From positions 34,279-76,037 of the forward strand of contig CAJUEC010000010.1 in the NCBI GenBank assembly GCA_910585155.1: a stretch of DNA of 41,759 nt, in the 5' to 3' direction. Each line of letters begins with the position of its first letter. Within the stretch, counting starts at the first letter, position 1. The notes under the pieces are model-generated. The model saw only the letters and a program-made list of their open reading frames with translations. It ran no database searches and was not told the DNA's origin. Shown here one piece after another: positions 33,023-39,967 of this stretch. This DNA is from an uncultured Oscillospiraceae bacterium. GTDB taxonomy: Bacteria > Bacillota > Clostridia > Oscillospirales > Oscillospiraceae. Position numbers and translations under genes: made by a program.

Positions 33023-33721
33023 TCAGTCCTCGCCCAGGTCCACAGGCCGCTCCAGCAGCCGCATCCCGGCGGTGCCCGTGACAGGCAGCGAGAAGGCGAT
33101 GGCCTTGGCCTTGCTGTCCAGGCCGGCTTTATCCATAATAGCCCGCATGATCCGATTTTTCATCTTCGTTTTGACCACGATAAGCACCATCTCCTTCTCG
33201 TTCACCAGGGAGAAGCCCAAGAATTTTTCCGCGCGCTCCATTCCGGTGCCCTTGGCGTGGATCACGGTGCCGCCGCCGGCCTGCTCCTCCCGGGCCGCAT
33301 CCATAATCAGCTCCGTATAGCCCTGGTTGGCAATGACCACCAGCAGCTCGTACTTGGTGTCCTTCAAAACACTCTCCTCCCCCTTTTCAAAGCTCTGCCC
33401 CTCTGTCAGGAAAAACAGGGGCCTTTTGCCGCCAATGCTGCTCAGCGGAATGATAAAGGCGATGCCGGTGCCCGGCACGTCAATGCGCAGCTCGCTTTGC
33501 AGCGCCTCCTTCAGCGCCTGCCACGTGCTCCGTGTGACCACACAGAAGGTCACCACCTTTTCCGATTTCTCCAGCCCCAGGTAATCCAGCAGCTCGCTGG
33601 CGGCGGTTCCCGCCCCCAGGGTGCTGAGGGTGACGTGGACGCTGTGCCGCTGGTACAGGGTTAAAAATTTCTTGGCCGAGGTCCGCTCGGTGATGGTGAC
33701 CATGAGATACAGTTCATTCAC
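33023..33721 (-). CDS. Tandem P-II-like signalling protein, copy A
   Basis: The 232-residue protein appears to contain two P-II (GlnB-like ferredoxin-fold) units: residues about 1-110 (NELYLMVTITERTSAKKFLTLYQ) and about 125-225 (YELLVVIANQGYTELIMDAAREEQAGGGTVIHAKGTG, then MVLIVVKTKMKNRIMRAIMDKAG). P-II proteins sense nucleotides and metabolites and bind partner transporters or enzymes. The start is a GTG with GGGAG 8 nt upstream. It follows the DUF1538 gene by 15 bp, so it is the second gene of one operon and probably regulates that membrane protein. Its stop overlaps a hairpin (AGCGCC-GCAA-GGCGCT, 33008-33023). Confidence 0.85.
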   Translation of the reverse strand: MNELYLMVTITERTSAKKFLTLYQRHSVHVTLSTLGAGTAASELLDYLGLEKSEKVVTFCVVTRSTWQALKEALQSELRIDVPGTGIAFIIPLSSIGGKRPLFFLTEGQSFEKGEESVLKDTKYELLVVIANQGYTELIMDAAREEQAGGGTVIHAKGTGMERAEKFLGFSLVNEKEMVLIVVKTKMKNRIMRAIMDKAGLDSKAKAIAFSLPVTGTAGMRLLERPVDLGED

Positions 33722-33736
33722 AGGCGTCTCCCCCCT

Positions 33737-35281
33737 TTACAGCTCAATGATGGCGTCGTCATCCAGCAAATCGAAGGCCAGCTGAGCGGAGTCCGGCTGG
33801 GCCTTCTCCGCCGCGCGCTGGCGGGCGCGGTAGACCATGCCCAGCACCTGGATGGTGATTAGGGGCGTCATTGCCACCATGGCCACCACGCCGAACGCGT
33901 CGGTGACCATGTTCCCGCCCACCGCCACACAGGCCCCCTGGGCAAAGGGCAGCAGAAAGGTGGCTGTCATGGGGCCGGAGGCCACGCCGCCGGAGTCAAA
34001 GGCAATGGCGGTGAATATCTTTGGAACGAAAAAGGACAGGGCGATGGCAATGGCGTAGCCGGGAATGATAAACCACATGATGGACACCCCCGTCAGCACC
34101 CGCACCATGGCCAGGCCGATGGACACGGACACGCCGATGGACAGGCTGGCGCCCATGGCGGCGGAGGAGATGGCCCCGTCGGTGATTTCCTCCACCTGCT
34201 TGTTCAGCACATAGACAGCAGGCTCTGCCTTGACGAGGAAATAGCCGATAACCATACCCACCGGGATGATGATCCAGCGGCAGTCCAGCGCGGCCATCAC
34301 CTGGCCTAAGTAATTGCCTGCGGGCATAAAACCCACGTTGGCCCCGGTGAGGAACAGCACCAGACCAACATAAGTATACACCAGTCCAATACAGATTTTT
34401 TTGAGGCTTCGGGCGGACAGTTTGAGCATGGCCAGCTGAAACACGCCGAACAGCGCCACAATGGGCAGCAGGGACAGGGCAATCTCCCCCATATAGGTGG
34501 GCAGGCCGGAGCGGAACAGCGCCCACAGCTGAACCGAGTCGGCGATCTCCGGCAGAACCGGGGGCACGTATGCCGCGCCCTGCTGGGGCTGAAAGATCAT
34601 GCCCAGGATGAGCACCGCCAGGATGGGCCCGATGGAGCACAGCGCCACCAGGCCGAAGCTGTCGTCTGACGCGTGGCGGTCATTGCGGATCGCGGAAATG
34701 CCGACGCCAAGAGCCATGATGAAGGGAACTGTCATGGGCCCGGTGGTGACGCCGCCGGAATCAAAGGCCACTGCCAGGAATTCCTTTGGCACCAGCAGCG
34801 ACAGGGCGAATACCCCGCCGTAGAAGACCACCAGCATGGGAGCCAGCGGTATGCCAAAGAGCATACGCAGCAGAGCCAGCACCAGAAAGACCCCCACCCC
34901 TGCCGCGACGGACAGAATCAATGTCAAATTGGGCACAGCCGGGACCAGCTCCGCCAGCACCTGGAGATCCGGCTCCGAAATTGTGATGAGGAAGCCCAGC
35001 AGAAAGCCCAGCGCCACCACCAGGGAAAGCCTCCGGCTGCGGGTGACGGCGGTGCCCACCCGCTCGCCCATGGGGGTCATGCTGGCCTCCGCCCCCAGAG
35101 TGAAGAACATCTCTCCCACCACAATCATGCTCGCCCCCAGCAAAAAGCACAGAAGGATGCTGGGCGAGATCGGGGCCACACTGAAGCACAGCACCAGCAC
35201 AATGCCGATGATGGGCAGCACCGCTTTCAACGCCTCCATCAGCTTCTCCTTCAGCTTTGGAAGAGAACCACGCAAGCTCAT
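33737..35281 (-). CDS. DUF1538 integral membrane protein, copy A
   Basis: The 514-residue protein has about twelve hydrophobic segments and an internal duplication: AFDSGGVTTGPMTVPF in the first half and AFDSGGVASGPMTATF in the second, each followed by an FGVVA or FGLVA stretch. This is the DUF1538 family of presumed transporters of unknown substrate. Paired re-entrant-like Gly-rich motifs in inverted or repeated halves are typical of secondary transporters; that is inference. The ATG at 35281 is chosen by spacing to AAAGGTG, although GTG/ATG codons at 35287 and 35284 are possible. A strong sigma-A promoter (35310-35338) drives it together with the P-II-like gene. Confidence 0.9.
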   Translation of the reverse strand: MSLRGSLPKLKEKLMEALKAVLPIIGIVLVLCFSVAPISPSILLCFLLGASMIVVGEMFFTLGAEASMTPMGERVGTAVTRSRRLSLVVALGFLLGFLITISEPDLQVLAELVPAVPNLTLILSVAAGVGVFLVLALLRMLFGIPLAPMLVVFYGGVFALSLLVPKEFLAVAFDSGGVTTGPMTVPFIMALGVGISAIRNDRHASDDSFGLVALCSIGPILAVLILGMIFQPQQGAAYVPPVLPEIADSVQLWALFRSGLPTYMGEIALSLLPIVALFGVFQLAMLKLSARSLKKICIGLVYTYVGLVLFLTGANVGFMPAGNYLGQVMAALDCRWIIIPVGMVIGYFLVKAEPAVYVLNKQVEEITDGAISSAAMGASLSIGVSVSIGLAMVRVLTGVSIMWFIIPGYAIAIALSFFVPKIFTAIAFDSGGVASGPMTATFLLPFAQGACVAVGGNMVTDAFGVVAMVAMTPLITIQVLGMVYRARQRAAEKAQPDSAQLAFDLLDDDAIIEL

Positions 35282-35309
35282 CATCACCTTTCACAATCTA
35301 TGCTCAAGC

Positions 35310-35338
35310 AGTATACCAGATTATCCAGAAAAAAGCAA
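35310..35338 (-). promoter_or_regulatory. Sigma-A promoter of DUF1538-P-II operon, copy A
   Basis: On the minus strand TTGCTT (complement 35333-35338), 17 bp and TATACT (complement 35310-35315) lie about 30 bp before the gene, implying vegetative expression of the cargo. An identical copy lies at 39543-39571. Confidence 0.8.
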
Positions 35339-35341
35339 CCT

Positions 35342-35368
35342 AAGGGCCGGGATATCATCCCGGCCCTT
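35342..35368 (-). terminator. Terminator of the 68-residue gene, copy A
   Basis: A 12-bp perfect stem (AAGGGCCGGGAT / ATCCCGGCCCTT, 3-nt loop) is followed on the minus strand by AGGTTGCTTTTTT. The T-run overlaps the -35 of the DUF1538 promoter. The copy is at 39575-39601. Confidence 0.82.
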
Positions 35369-35371
35369 GCT

Positions 35372-35578
35372 TTACAGCTTCCGTTCTTTTGACACACTGA
35401 CGGCACCATCCGCAGGCCGAAACACCGCCCTCCCCTCGTAGAGCGCATTGAGATAGGTGCACCTGAGCCAGGTGGCCAGCTCCTGCCGCTGCTCCGGGCT
35501 CAGGGCTTCGAGCTTCACCTGCTGTCCGCCGGCCTGAACGTAGCTAACCACCCTGATCTCCGATTCTTTTCCCGGCAT
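35372..35578 (-). CDS. Small 68-residue protein next to the recombinase, copy A
   Basis: I do not recognise a named family. The protein reads MPGKESEIRVVSYVQAGGQQV and contains LSPEQRQELATWLRCTYLNALY, a compact beta-then-helix arrangement seen in small proteins beside clostridial serine recombinases. Its position, divergent from the recombinase across a 156-bp gap, makes a recombination directionality factor possible, without direct evidence. The ATG at 35578 follows a GAGGGGGTGGAG tract; a GTG at 35611 would add 11 Gly-rich residues. Confidence 0.65.
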   Translation of the reverse strand: MPGKESEIRVVSYVQAGGQQVKLEALSPEQRQELATWLRCTYLNALYEGRAVFRPADGAVSVSKERKL

Positions 35579-35677
35579 TTCTCCACCCCCTCTACCCCAG
35601 CATATTCCCACCCCGTCCAGTTTATCTCAAAAGCCCAGCTCCGCTTGCTCAGTCCGTGAGGGACAACGAGGAACCGG

Positions 35678-35706
35678 GAATACCAAAATATCTGTCCCGA
35701 TATAAT
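35678..35706 (+). promoter_or_regulatory. Candidate mother-cell-type promoter of the recombinase, copy A
   Basis: GAATA (35678-35682), 16 bp, then GATATAAT (35699-35706) resembles sigma-E promoters (GAATA-type -35, CATACAAT-type -10; six of eight match). TATAAT at 35701-35706 also fits sigma-A, but no sigma-A -35 is present. An identical copy lies at 39911-39939. Confidence 0.45.
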
Positions 35707-35734
35707 GGCATAGCTGTGATTGGAGGTGTTTTCC

Positions 35735-37180
35735 ATGCCTGACTCCGCTTTGCCCCGCCGCGCTGCGGCCTACATCCGTGTCTCCACCGATGACCAGACG
35801 GAGCTGTCTCCCGACTCCCAGCTGGAGGAGATACAAAAGTACGCCCACCGGGAGGGGCTGGCCCTTCTTAACGATCACATCTACATTGACGCGGGCATCT
35901 CCGGCAAGCGGGCGGAGCGCCGCCCGGAATTCATGCGCATGATTGCCCGGGCCAAAGGGGAAAACTGCCCCTTTTCTGTGATCCTCCTCTGGAAGTTCAG
36001 CCGATTTGCCCGCAATCAGGAGGAGAGTATCTTTTACAAATCAATTCTGCGCTCCAAATGCGGCATTGACGTGGTCAGCGTCACCGAGCCGCTGATTGCG
36101 GGCCCCTTCGGCAGTCTGATCGAGCGCATCATTGAGTGGATGGATGAATTCTATTCCATCCGGCTCAGCCAGGAGGTGAAACGCTCCATGACGGTAAACG
36201 CCCAGCGGGGCAGGCTTCAGGCCCCACCCTCCTTCGGTTACCGAGCCGAAGGGGGGCGGTTGGTTCCACAGGAAGCGGAGGCCGTCCACGTCCGCCGCAT
36301 TTTTGACGCCTTTGTCGCCGGCTCCGGCCCTCAGCAGATCGCCAAGGAGCTCAATGCCCTCGGTGTACACACCCATCGGGCCAACCCCTTTGAAGCCCGC
36401 GCCATTGAGTACATCCTCCGCAATCCGGTCTACATCGGCAAGCTCAGGTGGAATCCTGCCGGCCGAAGCCGACGGGATTTTTTTGACGAGAATATCATTG
36501 TGTCGGACGGAGCGCATCAGCCCCTGATCTCTGCGGAGACATGGCGGGCGGCGCAGGAGCGCATGGACCGTTTGAAGGCCCAGTCTCACCCTCACGCCCG
36601 GCCTGCCGGCGAGAGGAGGCACTGGCTGTCCGGTGTGGTACGCTGCTCCGCCTGCGGCGGTCCTCTGGTCTTTACCAAGCCCCATTACTTTAAATGTAAC
36701 AATTACATTCGCGCGCGGTGCACCCACTCTCAGCACGTCAACGCAGACCGCCTGGCCCAAGACCTCCTCTCCCGGATTGCCCAGGACGCCCAGGGCACCG
36801 CCCCCGTGATCTTCGATCTGACCCGCCCCTCTGTCTCCGGTGCCTGCTCTGCCAAGGAGGTGCTGAGGCGGCTGCATGCAAAAAAAGCGCGCCTGCAAGC
36901 GGCGTATCTTGCCGGCGTATGGGAGCTTTCCGACTTTGCCGCCGCAAAAAAATCTCTGGACACCGAAATTGACCTTGCCCAAGAGGCGCTGGCTGCGCAG
37001 CAGGCTGAACCCAACCAGGCTTCAGCCCTACGCACATCGATTGCCACCGCCTTGGAGACCCTTCACTCCCCCGCCGCCACTGTCCAAGCCCAGAACTTGG
37101 CCATCCGGGCTGTCCTGAGCTCCTGCATTTTTGATAAATCCACCGCCACCCTTACCATCGTCTACCGCTTTGAGCTGTGA
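35735..37180 (+). CDS. Large serine recombinase, copy A
   Basis: The 481-residue protein has the SpoIVCA-type layout. The resolvase catalytic domain has the nucleophile Ser17 in YIRVSTDDQ, then DAGISGKRAERRPEF and WKFSRFARNQEES. The recombinase DNA-binding domain follows (ALGVHTHRANPFEARAIEYILRNPVYIG), then a zinc ribbon with Cys304, Cys307, Cys321 and Cys329 (VVRCSACGGPL), and a coiled-coil region. It should catalyse integration and, with a directionality factor, excision. The ATG at 35735 has GGAGGTG 6 nt upstream. The gene ends 30 bp from the attP centre. All key residues are intact, so it looks active. Confidence 0.95.
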   Translation: MPDSALPRRAAAYIRVSTDDQTELSPDSQLEEIQKYAHREGLALLNDHIYIDAGISGKRAERRPEFMRMIARAKGENCPFSVILLWKFSRFARNQEESIFYKSILRSKCGIDVVSVTEPLIAGPFGSLIERIIEWMDEFYSIRLSQEVKRSMTVNAQRGRLQAPPSFGYRAEGGRLVPQEAEAVHVRRIFDAFVAGSGPQQIAKELNALGVHTHRANPFEARAIEYILRNPVYIGKLRWNPAGRSRRDFFDENIIVSDGAHQPLISAETWRAAQERMDRLKAQSHPHARPAGERRHWLSGVVRCSACGGPLVFTKPHYFKCNNYIRARCTHSQHVNADRLAQDLLSRIAQDAQGTAPVIFDLTRPSVSGACSAKEVLRRLHAKKARLQAAYLAGVWELSDFAAAKKSLDTEIDLAQEALAAQQAEPNQASALRTSIATALETLHSPAATVQAQNLAIRAVLSSCIFDKSTATLTIVYRFEL

Positions 37181-37188
37181 CAACATAC

Positions 37189-37232
37189 CGCAGTCTGTTG
37201 CAGTATGGGGGGCCGTACCGCGTGAGACTGCG
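37189..37232 (+). other. Middle junction = attP-type site
   Basis: A 44-bp site symmetric about the GG at 37210-37211: outer arms CGCAGTCT (37189-37196) and AGACTGCG (37225-37232) are exact complements, and 15 of 22 positions match overall. It contains element sequence on both sides and none from cotJC, as expected for the joint of a circular element. Confidence 0.85.
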
Positions 37233-37255
37233 AACTGCTCAGCGCCGCAAGGCGC

Positions 37256-37954
37256 TCAGTCCTCGCCCAGGTCCACAGGCCGCTCCAGCAGCCGCATCCC
37301 GGCGGTGCCCGTGACAGGCAGCGAGAAGGCGATGGCCTTGGCCTTGCTGTCCAGGCCGGCTTTATCCATAATAGCCCGCATGATCCGATTTTTCATCTTC
37401 GTTTTGACCACGATAAGCACCATCTCCTTCTCGTTCACCAGGGAGAAGCCCAAGAATTTTTCCGCGCGCTCCATTCCGGTGCCCTTGGCGTGGATCACGG
37501 TGCCGCCGCCGGCCTGCTCCTCCCGGGCCGCATCCATAATCAGCTCCGTATAGCCCTGGTTGGCAATGACCACCAGCAGCTCGTACTTGGTGTCCTTCAA
37601 AACACTCTCCTCCCCCTTTTCAAAGCTCTGCCCCTCTGTCAGGAAAAACAGGGGCCTTTTGCCGCCAATGCTGCTCAGCGGAATGATAAAGGCGATGCCG
37701 GTGCCCGGCACGTCAATGCGCAGCTCGCTTTGCAGCGCCTCCTTCAGCGCCTGCCACGTGCTCCGTGTGACCACACAGAAGGTCACCACCTTTTCCGATT
37801 TCTCCAGCCCCAGGTAATCCAGCAGCTCGCTGGCGGCGGTTCCCGCCCCCAGGGTGCTGAGGGTGACGTGGACGCTGTGCCGCTGGTACAGGGTTAAAAA
37901 TTTCTTGGCCGAGGTCCGCTCGGTGATGGTGACCATGAGATACAGTTCATTCAC
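37256..37954 (-). CDS. Tandem P-II-like signalling protein, copy B
   Basis: Same 232-residue protein as the gene at 33023-33721, with two ferredoxin-fold P-II-like units, a GTG start and placement 15 bp behind the DUF1538 gene. No difference from copy A was seen in the translation, and the 3' hairpin is also retained (37241-37256). As in copy A, pairing with a membrane protein parallels GlnK with its transporter AmtB, which suggests that it gates or senses for the DUF1538 protein; that is inference. Confidence 0.85.
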   Translation of the reverse strand: MNELYLMVTITERTSAKKFLTLYQRHSVHVTLSTLGAGTAASELLDYLGLEKSEKVVTFCVVTRSTWQALKEALQSELRIDVPGTGIAFIIPLSSIGGKRPLFFLTEGQSFEKGEESVLKDTKYELLVVIANQGYTELIMDAAREEQAGGGTVIHAKGTGMERAEKFLGFSLVNEKEMVLIVVKTKMKNRIMRAIMDKAGLDSKAKAIAFSLPVTGTAGMRLLERPVDLGED

Positions 37955-37969
37955 AGGCGTCTCCCCCCT

Positions 37970-39514
37970 TTACAGCTCAATGATGGCGTCGTCATCCAGC
38001 AAATCGAAGGCCAGCTGAGCGGAGTCCGGCTGGGCCTTCTCCGCCGCGCGCTGGCGGGCGCGGTAGACCATGCCCAGCACCTGGATGGTGATTAGGGGCG
38101 TCATTGCCACCATGGCCACCACGCCGAACGCGTCGGTGACCATGTTCCCGCCCACCGCCACACAGGCCCCCTGGGCAAAGGGCAGCAGAAAGGTGGCTGT
38201 CATGGGGCCGGAGGCCACGCCGCCGGAGTCAAAGGCAATGGCGGTGAATATCTTTGGAACGAAAAAGGACAGGGCGATGGCAATGGCGTAGCCGGGAATG
38301 ATAAACCACATGATGGACACCCCCGTCAGCACCCGCACCATGGCCAGGCCGATGGACACGGACACGCCGATGGACAGGCTGGCGCCCATGGCGGCGGAGG
38401 AGATGGCCCCGTCGGTGATTTCCTCCACCTGCTTGTTCAGCACATAGACAGCAGGCTCTGCCTTGACGAGGAAATAGCCGATAACCATACCCACCGGGAT
38501 GATGATCCAGCGGCAGTCCAGCGCGGCCATCACCTGGCCTAAGTAATTGCCTGCGGGCATAAAACCCACGTTGGCCCCGGTGAGGAACAGCACCAGACCA
38601 ACATAAGTATACACCAGTCCAATACAGATTTTTTTGAGGCTTCGGGCGGACAGTTTGAGCATGGCCAGCTGAAACACGCCGAACAGCGCCACAATGGGCA
38701 GCAGGGACAGGGCAATCTCCCCCATATAGGTGGGCAGGCCGGAGCGGAACAGCGCCCACAGCTGAACCGAGTCGGCGATCTCCGGCAGAACCGGGGGCAC
38801 GTATGCCGCGCCCTGCTGGGGCTGAAAGATCATGCCCAGGATGAGCACCGCCAGGATGGGCCCGATGGAGCACAGCGCCACCAGGCCGAAGCTGTCGTCT
38901 GACGCGTGGCGGTCATTGCGGATCGCGGAAATGCCGACGCCAAGAGCCATGATGAAGGGAACTGTCATGGGCCCGGTGGTGACGCCGCCGGAATCAAAGG
39001 CCACTGCCAGGAATTCCTTTGGCACCAGCAGCGACAGGGCGAATACCCCGCCGTAGAAGACCACCAGCATGGGAGCCAGCGGTATGCCAAAGAGCATACG
39101 CAGCAGAGCCAGCACCAGAAAGACCCCCACCCCTGCCGCGACGGACAGAATCAATGTCAAATTGGGCACAGCCGGGACCAGCTCCGCCAGCACCTGGAGA
39201 TCCGGCTCCGAAATTGTGATGAGGAAGCCCAGCAGAAAGCCCAGCGCCACCACCAGGGAAAGCCTCCGGCTGCGGGTGACGGCGGTGCCCACCCGCTCGC
39301 CCATGGGGGTCATGCTGGCCTCCGCCCCCAGAGTGAAGAACATCTCTCCCACCACAATCATGCTCGCCCCCAGCAAAAAGCACAGAAGGATGCTGGGCGA
39401 GATCGGGGCCACACTGAAGCACAGCACCAGCACAATGCCGATGATGGGCAGCACCGCTTTCAACGCCTCCATCAGCTTCTCCTTCAGCTTTGGAAGAGAA
39501 CCACGCAAGCTCAT
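37970..39514 (-). CDS. DUF1538 integral membrane protein, copy B
   Basis: Same 514-residue protein as at 33737-35281, with the two AFDSGGV(T/A)(T/S)GPMT motifs and about twelve membrane segments. It is transcribed from the copy of the TTGCTT-N17-TATACT promoter at 39543-39571. Because both copies appear intact, the tandem array would double the dose of this presumed transporter. No sign of decay or of sequence divergence between the copies was seen, which points to a recent duplication. Confidence 0.9.
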   Translation of the reverse strand: MSLRGSLPKLKEKLMEALKAVLPIIGIVLVLCFSVAPISPSILLCFLLGASMIVVGEMFFTLGAEASMTPMGERVGTAVTRSRRLSLVVALGFLLGFLITISEPDLQVLAELVPAVPNLTLILSVAAGVGVFLVLALLRMLFGIPLAPMLVVFYGGVFALSLLVPKEFLAVAFDSGGVTTGPMTVPFIMALGVGISAIRNDRHASDDSFGLVALCSIGPILAVLILGMIFQPQQGAAYVPPVLPEIADSVQLWALFRSGLPTYMGEIALSLLPIVALFGVFQLAMLKLSARSLKKICIGLVYTYVGLVLFLTGANVGFMPAGNYLGQVMAALDCRWIIIPVGMVIGYFLVKAEPAVYVLNKQVEEITDGAISSAAMGASLSIGVSVSIGLAMVRVLTGVSIMWFIIPGYAIAIALSFFVPKIFTAIAFDSGGVASGPMTATFLLPFAQGACVAVGGNMVTDAFGVVAMVAMTPLITIQVLGMVYRARQRAAEKAQPDSAQLAFDLLDDDAIIEL

Positions 39515-39542
39515 CATCACCTTTCACAATCTATGCTCAAGC

Positions 39543-39571
39543 AGTATACCAGATTATCCAGAAAAAAGCAA
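39543..39571 (-). promoter_or_regulatory. Sigma-A promoter of DUF1538-P-II operon, copy B
   Basis: Identical copy of the promoter at 35310-35338. Confidence 0.8.
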
Positions 39572-39574
39572 CCT

Positions 39575-39601
39575 AAGGGCCGGGATATCATCCCGGCCCT
39601 T
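39575..39601 (-). terminator. Terminator of the 68-residue gene, copy B
   Basis: Identical copy of the 12-bp-stem hairpin at 35342-35368. Confidence 0.82.
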
Positions 39602-39604
39602 GCT

Positions 39605-39811
39605 TTACAGCTTCCGTTCTTTTGACACACTGACGGCACCATCCGCAGGCCGAAACACCGCCCTCCCCTCGTAGAGCGCATTGAGATAGGTGCACCTGAG
39701 CCAGGTGGCCAGCTCCTGCCGCTGCTCCGGGCTCAGGGCTTCGAGCTTCACCTGCTGTCCGCCGGCCTGAACGTAGCTAACCACCCTGATCTCCGATTCT
39801 TTTCCCGGCAT
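39605..39811 (-). CDS. Small 68-residue protein next to the recombinase, copy B
   Basis: Same protein as at 35372-35578, divergent from the copy B recombinase. Function is unknown; a recombination directionality factor is one possibility by position and size only. Confidence 0.65.
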   Translation of the reverse strand: MPGKESEIRVVSYVQAGGQQVKLEALSPEQRQELATWLRCTYLNALYEGRAVFRPADGAVSVSKERKL

Positions 39812-39910
39812 TTCTCCACCCCCTCTACCCCAGCATATTCCCACCCCGTCCAGTTTATCTCAAAAGCCCAGCTCCGCTTGCTCAGTCCGTGAGGGACAAC
39901 GAGGAACCGG

Positions 39911-39939
39911 GAATACCAAAATATCTGTCCCGATATAAT
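39911..39939 (+). promoter_or_regulatory. Candidate mother-cell-type promoter of the recombinase, copy B
   Basis: Identical copy of the GAATA-N16-GATATAAT sequence at 35678-35706. Confidence 0.45.
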
Positions 39940-39967
39940 GGCATAGCTGTGATTGGAGGTGTTTTCC

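Larger units (their letters stand above)
32978..37210 (+). mobile_element. cotJC-interrupting serine-recombinase element, copy A
   Basis: This is a 4233-bp unit bounded by the recombination core. It carries P-II-like, DUF1538 and 68-residue genes on the minus strand and a large serine recombinase on the + strand, whose stop is 30 bp from the right crossover. There are no phage structural or conjugation genes. A directly adjacent second copy follows at 37211-41443; every reading frame in all six phases has the same length and translation at a constant 4233-bp offset, so the copies are essentially identical. Confidence 0.93.

Noticed and set aside
32887..33081. 64-codon frame across attL as a separate small gene
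   Set aside because: Its first 32 codons are cotJC and the rest is read into element non-coding DNA; it is a truncation product, not a gene.
36041..36982. 313-codon minus-strand frame inside the recombinase (and its copy at 40274-41215)
   Set aside because: Shadow of the recombinase gene with no recognisable motif or ribosome site.
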